From: Gammaproteobacteria bacterium
GTDB lineage: Bacteria; Pseudomonadota; Gammaproteobacteria; Chromatiales; Chromatiaceae
Length of the DNA stretch: 63,741 bases
Direction: 5' to 3'
NCBI GenBank assembly: GCA_024206335.1
Contig: JAAGZL010000682.1
Coordinates: forward strand, 1-63,741
Shown here: positions 30,930 to 42,638 of the stretch, piece by piece
How the letters are laid out: every line of letters starts with the position of its first letter
Numbering within the stretch: position 1 is the first letter of the stretch
The notes under the pieces: model-generated
Databases searched by the model: none
Seen by the model: only the letters and a program-made list of their open reading frames with translations
Told to the model about the DNA's origin: nothing
Made by a program: the position numbers and the translations under genes

Positions 30930-33647
30930 ATGCATCCGCAAGGTGTAGCAGCATTTCCCCACTACTATGTGGGAATCAACTCTCTGGCAGAACTGGCCAC
31001 TAAAGACGACCGGGTCTGCGTTCTTAACATTACCGGTGGCGAAAGCCGCACCGTGACCCCGATCAGTCACGTCTTCTCCGGAGGCAACATCGTCTGCGGA
31101 ACGGCGCCTGGGCGTTCCGGCTCCAAGATGAAGACCTCTATCGGCGACATTCCAGTCTACGACAACATCGCCGAGGCGGTAGAGGATGGCCTGGAATTCA
31201 ATGTGGTGGTGGTTTACCTGCCACCCTCCGGTGTGCGTGATGGTGTACTTGAAGCGGTACGAGTCGCTCCAAACCTGAACAAGGTCGTCATCCTTACCGA
31301 GAAAGTGCCAGTACGCGACGCCCGCGTCATCCGCTCCATTGGCCAGATGCATGGCATCGACATCTTCGGCTCCAACTGTCTGGGACTGGCCGACGCCCAC
31401 AACCATGTGCGCATCGGTGGTGCCCTAGGCGGCAGCGCCCCGGAGGAGTCCCTGCTCCCCGGCTCCATAGCCATCTACTCCAACTCCGGCAACTTCACCA
31501 CCACCATCGCGGTCTACCTTACCACTGCGGGTTGGGGCAGCACCGTATCCTTCTCCTCCGGCAAGGATGTCTACATCCACTATGCCGCTCAAGAGTGGAC
31601 CCATGCCTTCCATAACGACGACCGCTCCCAGGCCGCGGTTATGTACATTGAGCCGGGTGGTTACTATGAACATGACCTTGAGTTTGAAAAGCCGGTAGTT
31701 GCCTGTATCGTAGGCCGCTGGAAGGCAAAACTTACCAAGGCCTGCGGCCATGCTGGTGCCATCGCCGGTGCCGGTGATAATGCTGCAGCCAAGGAAGAGT
31801 GGTTCATGCAGAAGTTTGGTGTGGACGAAATCTTCACTCCAGAGAACCCGGTCTGTTCTGAAAAGGGCGCAGTGGTGATTAACATTGCCCACATCCCCGA
31901 AGCCATGTCTGCGGTTATGGCCAAGCGTGGGGTACAGCCGGATTTCGAGCCGGTTGGCAACCTTTCCATGAAGTGCTGGTTCAGCAACACCCAGGGTATC
32001 GATCTACCGGATTCCCTGAACCCAGAAGTGGTTGAGGCAGTTGGCCCATACAACGAGCAGATCAGCGCCCTGAGTGATCAGGTTGGCGTCGTCTTTCCAC
32101 GCCAGACCATGAAGGATGCCTCCGGCGCCTCCATGATGGACCCCAAGACCCAGGTGACCCGCATTCACGGAACCACCGTGCTAGACGCCTCCACACGCAG
32201 CTTTGAGGAGAACCTGGTACAGAGCCTGGCTCGAGAGTACCCGGATGCCAATGGTGCAGCCTTGGCCAACGTGGCCCTCAATGCCTTCGTAAATCAGAAT
32301 GGCAAGGTCGGACTGGCTGCTGCAGACGCAGCCCGTGAGGCTGGTAACAGCCCCAACACAGCCCTCTCTGCCGCCGTGGCCATGGTGGGTCCAAATCAGG
32401 TGGAGAGCTCCCGCAAGGCAGCTACCGCCCTGGTGGATATGTTCAAGAAGAGTGGTATCAGCGACCCTGCCGACACCAGCGTTGATTTCAGCGCCCAGCT
32501 AGAGAGCGCGGATAAGGATCTGTTCATCTCTGACGGCCCATGCACCTGCGGTAACGCTATGCTGGCCGCCATTGAGGCCCGCGGCGCCAAGTCGGTTTTC
32601 GTTGAATTTCTCAAGGCCCTGGCTGCAAAGAGCGGTGGCAAACTAAGCTGCAAGGTATTGGTTGCAGCCATCACCACCCACCTGGCCTGGCCGGCACTGA
32701 TGCGTAAGCGACTCTCCATCACCACCATGGGCAATCTACCCTGGCACTTCCGGGTGTTCAGCACCCTGATTGGCTCCGCTGCCAACGCAGATGACCAGAG
32801 CAAGGGTAACTTCTGTGGCGTCGCCACCAGCGAGCTGATGGGCAGCTGGAGCTTCACCGAGACCGCCCACCTGGCACTGCTGGGCAAGCGTCCCAACGAA
32901 GAGGAGCTGTACTCTTTCTCCGTGCTGCTTGGCCTGATCATCACCAATGGTCCGGGCACCATCTCCGCCCAGGGCGCCAAGGGCGCCGTGGCTGCAGACG
33001 GTCCCGAGGATCCACAGCGTATCCAGATAAACAAGGGCTACATCGGCTTCCTCACCCACACCGGTTACGCCCACGGCGGCAACGGCTACGAGGCCATCGC
33101 CTTCCTGCTGGATCGTTTCCGCGATTCCGGCCTGAGTGAACCCGGCTCGGAGGACCATGGTCTCGATCTGGCCGCCATGGCCACCGACTATGCCAAAGAG
33201 TACCTGGCGTATAAGGTCAAGGCCAAGGCAGAAGGCAACCTCGCCTACGCCAAGATCCCTTGCACCGGTCACCCAGTCTTCAAGGGGGAGGATGTAAACT
33301 TCGACCCACGTGAGGTGTTCGTTGGCGATCTGTTCAAGAAACGCGGTGACTACAACGCCTTCCATGAGTTTTACCGAGAGCTGGTGCAGGCACTGTTTAA
33401 GACCGGCGTGACACGCAATGTTTTCTGTGTCAATGTCGATGCCGTCATCGCTGTTCTCCTATTGAAGATGCTGTGGAAGCCACATGCAAAGGGTGAGATT
33501 GATGACGCGACCATGGAGGCGGCAGCATTCACCACCTTCCTGTTCGGCCGTATGATCGGCTCCGCGGCTGAGATCGACGATCACACCAACCGTGGTAAAA
33601 ATATGGATACCCGTACTGCTGCCAGCAAGTGCAGCTACGTCGGCTGA
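30930..33647 (+). CDS. aclA: ATP citrate lyase, large subunit (905 aa, type II-like)
   Basis: The catalytic subunit that carries the phosphohistidine and cleaves citryl-CoA. The N-terminal CoA-binding/ligase domain (about 1-340) resembles succinyl-CoA synthetase alpha, with His274 in KACGHAGAIAG as the expected phosphorylated residue. The C-terminal citrate synthase-like domain (about 550-905) has HGG at 715, TGHPVF with His781 and CVNVDAV with Asp837. The ending TAASKCSYVG parallels the animal enzyme. AclA of green sulfur bacteria is near 610 aa, so this one is about 300 residues longer; much of the excess is an Ala/Ser-rich segment at about 340-550. The position of the first citrate synthase histidine appears to be Asn673 (TNGPG). 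The size and sequence suggest the divergent (type II) lyase reported from tubeworm symbionts. GAGGG precedes the ATG. Confidence 0.9.
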   Translation: MHPQGVAAFPHYYVGINSLAELATKDDRVCVLNITGGESRTVTPISHVFSGGNIVCGTAPGRSGSKMKTSIGDIPVYDNIAEAVEDGLEFNVVVVYLPPSGVRDGVLEAVRVAPNLNKVVILTEKVPVRDARVIRSIGQMHGIDIFGSNCLGLADAHNHVRIGGALGGSAPEESLLPGSIAIYSNSGNFTTTIAVYLTTAGWGSTVSFSSGKDVYIHYAAQEWTHAFHNDDRSQAAVMYIEPGGYYEHDLEFEKPVVACIVGRWKAKLTKACGHAGAIAGAGDNAAAKEEWFMQKFGVDEIFTPENPVCSEKGAVVINIAHIPEAMSAVMAKRGVQPDFEPVGNLSMKCWFSNTQGIDLPDSLNPEVVEAVGPYNEQISALSDQVGVVFPRQTMKDASGASMMDPKTQVTRIHGTTVLDASTRSFEENLVQSLAREYPDANGAALANVALNAFVNQNGKVGLAAADAAREAGNSPNTALSAAVAMVGPNQVESSRKAATALVDMFKKSGISDPADTSVDFSAQLESADKDLFISDGPCTCGNAMLAAIEARGAKSVFVEFLKALAAKSGGKLSCKVLVAAITTHLAWPALMRKRLSITTMGNLPWHFRVFSTLIGSAANADDQSKGNFCGVATSELMGSWSFTETAHLALLGKRPNEEELYSFSVLLGLIITNGPGTISAQGAKGAVAADGPEDPQRIQINKGYIGFLTHTGYAHGGNGYEAIAFLLDRFRDSGLSEPGSEDHGLDLAAMATDYAKEYLAYKVKAKAEGNLAYAKIPCTGHPVFKGEDVNFDPREVFVGDLFKKRGDYNAFHEFYRELVQALFKTGVTRNVFCVNVDAVIAVLLLKMLWKPHAKGEIDDATMEAAAFTTFLFGRMIGSAAEIDDHTNRGKNMDTRTAASKCSYVG

Positions 33648-33673
33648 TCCATAAGCATTAAGTGTTCACAATA

Positions 33674-33704
33674 CAGTGCGCCTTCCCCGAGGGAAGGCGC
33701 ACTG
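33674..33704 (+). other. Strong intergenic stem-loop between aclA and icd
   Basis: A perfect 14-base stem (33674-33687 with 33691-33704) with a 3-base loop lies 27 bases after the aclA stop. No T run follows, so it is not a classical terminator. It may shield the 3' end of the acl message or attenuate readthrough into icd. Confidence 0.8.
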
Positions 33705-33727
33705 GATTAGAGATCTATATAATCTGA

Positions 33728-35953
<2,226 letters not shown>

Positions 35954-36010
35954 AAGGGAACCAGGTTAGGCTGCAAACCATCCGGCTTAACCTGTTTTCA
36001 GCATTAGACC

Positions 36011-36042
36011 AAAGGCGCCCCTGTTTTCAGGGGCGCCTTTTT
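36011..36042 (+). terminator. Rho-independent terminator after icd
   Basis: A perfect 13-base stem (36011-36023 with 36028-36040) with a TTTT loop ends in T residues 36038-36042. It lies 58 bases after the icd stop and closes the acl-icd unit. Confidence 0.92.
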
Positions 36043-36320
36043 CTATCCGGTTAGGCCTAAAGCCGACTTGGCCTGTGGACAAATAGCCACACACTGGCCA
36101 CAAAAACCCCCTGATTATTAAATAGTAAGCATAGTCTGCGCCTATTATGCGGCGAGAATATAAAAAAAACCATAACTGTAGATTTTTCCAGTTAGCTAAA
36201 AGATAATGGCCCGCTTGCAATTTCAAACACATCAAGGTAAATGTGTCCATTAGCACATAATAAAATCCTTATTCATAATTTATTGTATTGAAAAGACCTG
36301 TTAAGGTCCTGGAGGCTGAG
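36043..36320 (+). promoter_or_regulatory. Upstream region of nifJ
   Basis: An A+T-rich non-coding stretch of 278 bases. It contains TTAGCTAA at 36192-36199, a copy of the palindrome found before aclB, and the inverted repeat ACACAT-N8-ATGTGT at 36227-36246. Ribosome site GGAGG is 5 bases before the nifJ ATG. I cannot assign promoter boxes. Confidence 0.45.
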
Positions 36321-39300
36321 ATGTCTAAACCCAACATGGTAACCGTAGACGGAATTGAAGCGGCTGCCCACGTTGCTCATAAGACCAACGAAGTTATCGC
36401 AATCTACCCCATTACCCCATCTTCCGGCATGGGCGAGTTGAGCGATGAGTACTCAGCTAAAGGCAGAACCAACCTTTGGGGAACCATCCCGCAGGTGATT
36501 GAGATGCAACATGAGGGCGGGGCCATTGCCACCGTGCACGGTTCTCTACAGACCGGCTCCCTGACCACCACCTTCACCTCCTCCCAGGGTCTGTTGTTGA
36601 TGATCCCCAGCATGTACAAGATCGCTGGCGAGTTGACCCCATCGGTCATCCACGTGGCTGCACGCGCCATTGCCGCGCAGGGCCTCTCCATCTTTGGTGA
36701 CCACAGTGACATCATGTCCACCCGCGCCACCGGCTATGCCATGCTCGGATCCAATAACCCGCAGGAGGTTATGGATGCAGCACTGATTTCCCAGGCTGCC
36801 ACCCTGGAGTCACGCATCCCGTTTATCCACTTCTTTGATGGCTTCCGCACCTCCCACGAGGTATCCAAGGCGGATTTAATCAAAGATGATGTAATGAACG
36901 CCATGATTCCAGGCGATCTGGTACGGGCCCACCGTGACCGCGCCATGAACCCGGACAAACCGGTGGTTCGCGGTACCTCCCAGAACCCTGACGTCTACTT
37001 CCAGGGCCGTGAGACTGTAAACACCTATTACAATGAGACCCCGGCCATTGTACAGAAGGCCATGGACAAGCTGGCCGGACTCACTGGCCGTCAGTACCAC
37101 CTGTTTGATTACTATGGCGCCAAAGACGCAGAACAGGTAATCGTACTCATGGGCTCCGCTGCCGATACAGTCAAGGAAACGGTACAGAAGATGATGGCGG
37201 CAGGCGATAAGGTCGGCATGCTGATCGTGCGCCTCTACCGCCCGTTCTCCCCCGAGCATATGATTGCGGCACTGCCCGCCAGCACCCAAAAAATCGCAGT
37301 TCTGGACCGTTGCAAAGAGCCTGGCTCCGATGGCGAACCGCTGTACAAAGATATGATCACCGCCCTGGCCACCCACGTTGCCACCGGTGGAGAGAAATTC
37401 AGCTCCATGCCACGCGTGGTTGGTGGCCGCTACGGTCTCTCCTCCAAAGAGTTCACCCCTGGAATGGTCAAGGGCATCTTCGATAACCTGGATCTCGACA
37501 GCCCAAAGAATGACTTTACCGTTGGTATCATCGATGACGTCACCCACTCCAACCTGGATTGGGATGATTCCTACACCACCATCGATGCCGAGAAGGTCAC
37601 CCAGTGCATGTTCTACGGCCTGGGCGCCGATGGCACCGTGAGCGCCAACAAGAACTCCATCAAGATCATTGGTGAGGGTACCGATTTGTTCGGACAGGGA
37701 TATTTTGTATATGACTCCAAGAAGGCCGGTGCAGTAACCGTATCCCACCTGCGCTTTGGCCCAGATCAGATCAACTCCTCCTACCTGATTGGAAAGAGTC
37801 AGGCCGACTTCGTGGCCTGTCACCAACCGGTATTCCTGGAGAAGTACGACATGCTGGACTACGCCCGTGACGGCGGCGTATTCCTGGTCAACTCACCAGC
37901 TCCTGCAGATAAGGTGTGGCAGACCATCCCGCGCAAACTGCAGCAGCAGATCATCGATAAAAAGCTCTCGGTCTACACCATCGACGCCTACAAGGTAGCC
38001 GCCGAGGCCGGTATGGGACGCCGTATCAACACCGTCATGCAGACCTGCTTCTTCGCCATCTCCGGTATCCTGCTCAAGGATGAGGCCATCGCCAAGATCA
38101 AGGACGCGGCCGAAAAGACCTATGGCAAGAAGGGTCCTGCTGTTGTAGAGCAGAACTTCAAGGCCATCGACGCCAGTATCGCCAACATGCACCAGGTGGA
38201 TATTCCGGATAGCGCCAACTCCACCGTCGAGCAGGTGCCACCGGTTACCGCCAATGCGCCTGAGTTTATCCAGAAGGTCACCGGCGAGATCATTGCCGGA
38301 CGCGGCGACAGCATCCCTGTCAGCATGATGCCGGCTGACGGCACCTGGCCCCTGGACAGCTCCTCCTACGAGAAGCGCAACCTGGCCCGCGAGATTCCGG
38401 TATGGGATGCAGAGCTATGCATCTACTGCGGCAAGTGCGTATTCGTCTGCCCACACTCGGCCATTCGCAGCAAGGTGTTCGATGTTGCTATCACCGAGAA
38501 CGCCCCTGAGACCTTCAAACACATCCAGGTAAAGGGCAAGGAGTTCGCCGAGGGTGAACACATTACCTACCAGGTGGCCCCAGAGGACTGCACCGGCTGC
38601 ACCCTGTGCGTAGATATCTGCCCAGCCGTGGACAAACAGAATCCTGAGCACAAGGCCCTGGACATGGAAGATCAGCCTCCACTACGCGATGCAGAACGTG
38701 AAAACTGGGACTACTTCCTAACTATCCCTGAATACGATCGTAACAAGATCGCCTGGGGTACCATGAAGACCGCCATGCTGGCACAGCCCCTGTTTGAGTC
38801 CTCCGGTGCCTGCGTGGGCTGCGGTGAGACTCCATATGTACGCCTGGCTACCCAGTTGTTTGGTGACCGCATGGTGATCGGCAACGCCACCGGTTGCTCC
38901 TCCATCTACGGCGGCAACCTGCCCACCACCCCATACGCTACTAACAATGAAGGCCGCGGGCCGGCCTGGAACAACTCCCTGTTCGAGGATACCGCAGAGT
39001 TCAGTCTTGGTTTCCGCGTCTCCATCGACACCCAGGCCGATTACGCCAGGGTACTGTTGGGTGATCTACGGGGCGAGATCGGCTCCGAGCTGGTAGACAG
39101 CATCCTGGACGCAGATCAGAGCACCGAACCAGGAATCTTCCAACAGCGTGATCGCATTGATGAGGCAAAGGATAAACTCAGAGGCGTCGATAGCGAAGAT
39201 GCAAGAAACCTGGAGGCCGTCATCGGCAACCTGGCCCAGAAGAGTGTCTGGGCCTTTGGTGGAGATGGTTGGGCCTATGATATTGGCTACGGCGGTCTGG

Positions 39301-39908
39301 ACCACGTTCTGGCATCCGGCAAAAACGTCAACATCCTGGTTCTGGATACCGAGGTCTACTCCAACACCGGCGGCCAGATGTCCAAGTCCACTCCCAAGGG
39401 TGCTATTGCCAAGTTTGCTGCCGGCGGCAAACCCAGCCGCAAGAAGGACCTGGCTATGATCGCCATGGCCTACGGTGATGTCTATGTAGCCCAGGTAGCA
39501 TACAGCGCCAAGGACGTACGCACACTGAAGGCATTCCAGGAGGCTGAATCCTATGACGGTATCTCCATCATCATCGCCTACAGCCCATGTATCGCCCAGG
39601 GTATCGACCTGACCACCTCTAACCACCAGTCGCAGGATATGGCGGTCAAGAGTGGTCACTTCCCGCTGTTCCGCTACGATCCGCGTCTGGCCATGAAAGG
39701 CAAGAATCCGCTACAGCTAGACTCCAAGGAACCGACCATAGCCCTAGCAGACTTCATGAAGACCGAGACCCGCTTCAGCCACCTTTCCCGCATCGATCCA
39801 GAGGCGGCAGAGAGACTGTCGGCAGAGGCCCAGGCCGACGTGAAAACCAAGTTCAGCTATTATAAGCAGCTTGCATCCCTGGCTGTGGAACACAACAGTG
39901 AAAACTAG
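36321..39908 (+). CDS. nifJ: Pyruvate:ferredoxin (flavodoxin) oxidoreductase
   Basis: A single-chain 2-oxoacid oxidoreductase (1195 aa) that joins acetyl-CoA and CO2 to pyruvate with reduced ferredoxin, or the reverse. Domain order is the usual one. The pyrimidine-binding domain starts DGIEAAAHVAHKTNEVIAIY with ITPSSGMGEL. The CoA-binding and gamma domains follow (SHLRFGPDQINSSYLI). A two-cluster ferredoxin domain has CIYCGKCVFVCPH and CTGCTLCVDICPA. The TPP domain has ACVGCGETPY, GNATGCSSIYGG and DTEVYSNTGGQMSKSTPKGA. All cluster cysteines are intact. I chose ATG 36321, with GGAGG 5 bases upstream. A complex-I-like three-gene set follows after a terminator. The NifJ name is by family; a role in nitrogen fixation is not suggested. 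Confidence 0.96.
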   Translation: MSKPNMVTVDGIEAAAHVAHKTNEVIAIYPITPSSGMGELSDEYSAKGRTNLWGTIPQVIEMQHEGGAIATVHGSLQTGSLTTTFTSSQGLLLMIPSMYKIAGELTPSVIHVAARAIAAQGLSIFGDHSDIMSTRATGYAMLGSNNPQEVMDAALISQAATLESRIPFIHFFDGFRTSHEVSKADLIKDDVMNAMIPGDLVRAHRDRAMNPDKPVVRGTSQNPDVYFQGRETVNTYYNETPAIVQKAMDKLAGLTGRQYHLFDYYGAKDAEQVIVLMGSAADTVKETVQKMMAAGDKVGMLIVRLYRPFSPEHMIAALPASTQKIAVLDRCKEPGSDGEPLYKDMITALATHVATGGEKFSSMPRVVGGRYGLSSKEFTPGMVKGIFDNLDLDSPKNDFTVGIIDDVTHSNLDWDDSYTTIDAEKVTQCMFYGLGADGTVSANKNSIKIIGEGTDLFGQGYFVYDSKKAGAVTVSHLRFGPDQINSSYLIGKSQADFVACHQPVFLEKYDMLDYARDGGVFLVNSPAPADKVWQTIPRKLQQQIIDKKLSVYTIDAYKVAAEAGMGRRINTVMQTCFFAISGILLKDEAIAKIKDAAEKTYGKKGPAVVEQNFKAIDASIANMHQVDIPDSANSTVEQVPPVTANAPEFIQKVTGEIIAGRGDSIPVSMMPADGTWPLDSSSYEKRNLAREIPVWDAELCIYCGKCVFVCPHSAIRSKVFDVAITENAPETFKHIQVKGKEFAEGEHITYQVAPEDCTGCTLCVDICPAVDKQNPEHKALDMEDQPPLRDAERENWDYFLTIPEYDRNKIAWGTMKTAMLAQPLFESSGACVGCGETPYVRLATQLFGDRMVIGNATGCSSIYGGNLPTTPYATNNEGRGPAWNNSLFEDTAEFSLGFRVSIDTQADYARVLLGDLRGEIGSELVDSILDADQSTEPGIFQQRDRIDEAKDKLRGVDSEDARNLEAVIGNLAQKSVWAFGGDGWAYDIGYGGLDHVLASGKNVNILVLDTEVYSNTGGQMSKSTPKGAIAKFAAGGKPSRKKDLAMIAMAYGDVYVAQVAYSAKDVRTLKAFQEAESYDGISIIIAYSPCIAQGIDLTTSNHQSQDMAVKSGHFPLFRYDPRLAMKGKNPLQLDSKEPTIALADFMKTETRFSHLSRIDPEAAERLSAEAQADVKTKFSYYKQLASLAVEHNSEN

Positions 39909-39918
39909 GCAGTGACAC

Positions 39919-39950
39919 AAAACGCCACCCATCTGGGTGGCGTTTTTTTT
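39919..39950 (+). terminator. Rho-independent terminator after nifJ
   Basis: A 12-base perfect stem (39919-39930 with 39935-39946), loop of 4, followed by a T run to 39950. It lies 10 bases after the nifJ stop. Confidence 0.93.
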
Positions 39951-40260
39951 CGCCTGGATTTTTTCTCATTGCCGAAGACGGTTTTTTTGCGAATCATCCA
40001 GTTTCAGGCGCCGCTGGCCAATAAATTGGTGCGACATCCCACCGGTGGCAAAGATTAAGTACGATTTGACTTGAGTGATGCACCATAATTTCAGTATTAT
40101 GTAGTGCTAATGTAGAATATGGTAATACATCGGAGAACATAGGAAGCGTCCATTTTCCAGTTCTGGCCCTTGAAGTAGAGGTGGCAGACCGGTTATCGCA
40201 ATACTATCCGTTTTTTTACCCCTTATCCGAAGCACCTTAGCTCTTGAAGGAGGGCCCAGC
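39951..40260 (+). promoter_or_regulatory. Upstream region of the HndA-like gene
   Basis: A 310-base stretch without a gene. It is A+T rich around 40070-40140. A ribosome site AAGGAGGG precedes the GTG start at 40261. I see no strong palindrome; GCTAA at 40106 and TTAGC at 40238 are half-sites at best. Confidence 0.4.
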
Positions 40261-40830
40261 GTGAGCAATCAAACACTGGAAGCAACAGTAGACCCAGAGC
40301 TGGTCAACAAATGGATTGAAGAGATCGGCAGTGGCGTACCCGCCGCCGTACCCCTATTACAGGCCATCCAGGGCGAATATGGCTATCTGCCACGTGACGC
40401 CATGGACCTTATCATCGCCAACTCTGATATCAATGCCAGTCAGCTGTTTGGCGTTGCCACCTTCTACGCCCAGTTTCGTATGCGTCCGGTGGGCCGCCAT
40501 CTGGTTAAGGTGTGTCATGGCACCGCCTGCCATGTACGTGGCGCTGACCGCCTCAACACCTCCCTAAACCACATCCTCAACATCACGGATGAAGAGGAAG
40601 ATACCGCCTCCAACGGCAGCTACACAGTGGAAGACGTGGCCTGTGTGGGCTGCTGCAGTATTGCCCCAGCCCTGGTGATTGATGATGACATCATCGGCAA
40701 CCTGAGCGGTGCTGATGCCCAGCGCGTACTGAAGAAGCACGCCAAGGGCTGTAAAGAGGATCTGCCTGGCGATACCAGCAAGAAAAAGAAGGCCGCCCAG
40801 GAAAACAGCAATGAGGAGGCGCGGTCATGA
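40261..40830 (+). CDS. NuoE/HndA-like [2Fe-2S] subunit
   Basis: A thioredoxin-fold [2Fe-2S] protein (189 aa) of the complex I 24-kDa / HydC / HndA family, which sits beside a NuoF-type flavoprotein and carries electrons in or out. A four-helix N-terminal part (about 10-75, with IQGEYGYLPRDAMDLI and FGVATFYAQFRM) precedes the cluster ligands CHGTAC and CVGCC. A lysine-rich tail of about 20 residues follows (KKKKAAQE) and is not part of the fold. Start is GTG at 40261, with AAGGAGGG in good position. It overlaps the next gene by 4 bases. Because no other complex I genes are present, it belongs to a soluble NAD(P)-linked oxidoreductase. Confidence 0.9.
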   Translation: MSNQTLEATVDPELVNKWIEEIGSGVPAAVPLLQAIQGEYGYLPRDAMDLIIANSDINASQLFGVATFYAQFRMRPVGRHLVKVCHGTACHVRGADRLNTSLNHILNITDEEEDTASNGSYTVEDVACVGCCSIAPALVIDDDIIGNLSGADAQRVLKKHAKGCKEDLPGDTSKKKKAAQENSNEEARS

Positions 40831-42608
40831 GTGACAGCAAACTAGAAATTATAGTTGGTGAGGGCACCTGCGGCCGTGCGTCCGGCTCCACCGAGATTAT
40901 GGGGCTGTTCAAGAAGAACGCCCCGGATGCCACCATTCGCACCGTTGGCTGTGTCGGCATGTGTCACGCCGAGGTAATGGTGGAAGTGATAGATGGTGAT
41001 GGTAACTCCCATATGTACGGCAACGTGGACAAGAAAGGCGTCACCAAGATCCTCAAATTCCATCGTGGTGAGGACGAAAAACCTGAGGATATGCTGCTTT
41101 CTGCCACGGATGACCCAGAGCTGGAGGGTGGACAGTACCTAACCAAACAGACCCGCCTGGCCCTGCGTAACGTTGGTACCATCGACCCCACAGATATGGA
41201 GCAGTACAAGGCACGCGGTGGCTACAGCGCCATAGAGAAGATCATTCAAACCGGCATGACCCCGGAAGATGTAATTGAACAGGTCAAGATTTCCGGAATT
41301 CGTGGTCGTGGTGGCGCCGGTTTCCCCACCGCTACCAAGTGGACCTTTGCCCGTGGGGCAGAGGGCGATAAAAAATACCTGATCTGTAATGGTGACGAGG
41401 GTGACCCCGGCGCCTTTATGGATCGCTCCCTGCTGGAGGGCGACCCCCACAACATCCTGGAGGGCATGCTGATCGCGGCCTACGCCATCGGCGCCAGCGG
41501 TGGTTACGCCTATATCCGGGCCGAATACCCACTGGCAGTGAAGAACTTTGACATGGCCATTCAGGACGCCACTGCGGCGGGCTATCTGGGCGACAACATA
41601 TTGGGCAGCAACTTCTGCTTTGATCTCAAGATCAAGCAGGGTGCAGGCGCCTTCGTATGTGGTGAAGAGACCGCTCTGATCGCCTCTGTAGAGGGTGAGC
41701 GCGGCATGCCACGCATCCGCCCACCATTCCCGGCCATCAAGGGCCTGTTCGGCAAGCCCACCATCATCAACAACGTGGAGACCCTCTCCAACCTGCCCTG
41801 GATCATCGACAACGGCGGCGCGGCCTACCAGGCAATCGGTACTGAAGACTCCCGTGGCACCAAGGTATTCGCCCTGGCTGGCACCATTAAACGTGGCGGC
41901 CTGGTAGAGATCCCCATGGGCATGACCCTGCATGAGATGCTGTATGACATCGGTGGCGGCTCCTCCACCGACAAACCGCTGAAGGCGGTACAGTTGGGTG
42001 GTCCCAGTGGTGGCTGTGTACCGGCATCCCTGTTCGACACCAAGATCGAGTACGCCTCCATCAACGCCACCGGCGCCATCATGGGTTCAGGCGGTATCGT
42101 GGTAATGGACGAGAAGTCCTGCATGGTGGACCTGGCCAAATTCTTCCTGGATTTCACCCAGATCGAGTCCTGCGGCAAGTGCACCTTCTGCCGTATCGGC
42201 ACCCTGCGCATGAAGGAGATCCTGACCAAGATCTGCGACGGCGAAGGCACCATGGAAGACATCGACACCCTGGAGGAACTGGCAGAAGGTGTAAAGCAGG
42301 CCAGTCTCTGCGGCCTGGGCCAGACCGCACCCAATCCGGTGCTCACCACCCTAAAATACTTCCGTGAGGAGTACGAGGCGCACGTAAAAGAACAGCGCTG
42401 CCCGGCAGGTGTATGTAAGGGTCTTATCTCCCATACCATCATCAACGAAGGCTGTAACGGCTGCTCCATCTGCGAACGCTACTGCCCGGTTGACTGCATT
42501 ACCGGTGAGAAGAAAAAGGGCGAGACCTGGGTTATTGATCAGGATGTATGCATCAACTGCGGTATGTGTGTCGAAGTGTGTAACTCCGACTGCATTCTCG
42601 TCGAATGA
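40827..42608 (+). CDS. NuoF/HndC/HydB-like NADH-binding flavoprotein with extra iron-sulfur clusters
   Basis: A 593-residue flavoprotein with the architecture of HndC / HydB. An N-terminal thioredoxin-like [2Fe-2S] domain comes first (about 1-95, CVGMCHAEVMVEV). The 51-kDa NADH/FMN domain follows (about 130-470; GIRGRGGAGFPTATKW and NGDEGDPGAFMDRS), then the [4Fe-4S] motif ESCGKCTFC. A C-terminal two-cluster ferredoxin domain (about 535-593) has CNGCSICERYCPV and CINCGMCVEVC. Family members with this arrangement form the core of electron-bifurcating hydrogenases and formate dehydrogenases. The gene is coupled to the HndA-like gene (ATGA overlap) and followed 30 bases later by the GltD/NuoG fusion. 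No hydrogenase subunit accompanies it. Bifurcation is inference. Confidence 0.9.
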   Translation: MSDSKLEIIVGEGTCGRASGSTEIMGLFKKNAPDATIRTVGCVGMCHAEVMVEVIDGDGNSHMYGNVDKKGVTKILKFHRGEDEKPEDMLLSATDDPELEGGQYLTKQTRLALRNVGTIDPTDMEQYKARGGYSAIEKIIQTGMTPEDVIEQVKISGIRGRGGAGFPTATKWTFARGAEGDKKYLICNGDEGDPGAFMDRSLLEGDPHNILEGMLIAAYAIGASGGYAYIRAEYPLAVKNFDMAIQDATAAGYLGDNILGSNFCFDLKIKQGAGAFVCGEETALIASVEGERGMPRIRPPFPAIKGLFGKPTIINNVETLSNLPWIIDNGGAAYQAIGTEDSRGTKVFALAGTIKRGGLVEIPMGMTLHEMLYDIGGGSSTDKPLKAVQLGGPSGGCVPASLFDTKIEYASINATGAIMGSGGIVVMDEKSCMVDLAKFFLDFTQIESCGKCTFCRIGTLRMKEILTKICDGEGTMEDIDTLEELAEGVKQASLCGLGQTAPNPVLTTLKYFREEYEAHVKEQRCPAGVCKGLISHTIINEGCNGCSICERYCPVDCITGEKKKGETWVIDQDVCINCGMCVEVCNSDCILVE

Positions 42609-42638
42609 TCCAGCACAAAGAATTTAAGAGGATTAGTA

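Noticed and set aside
35987-36256. 89-codon minus-strand frame between icd and nifJ
   Set aside because: It covers the icd terminator hairpin and the A+T-rich nifJ leader, which are better explained as regulatory DNA.
40261-42608. Calling these genes complex I nuoE and nuoF
   Set aside because: No other nuo genes follow, and the NuoF-like protein has the extra N-terminal [2Fe-2S] and C-terminal ferredoxin domains of HndC/HydB proteins.
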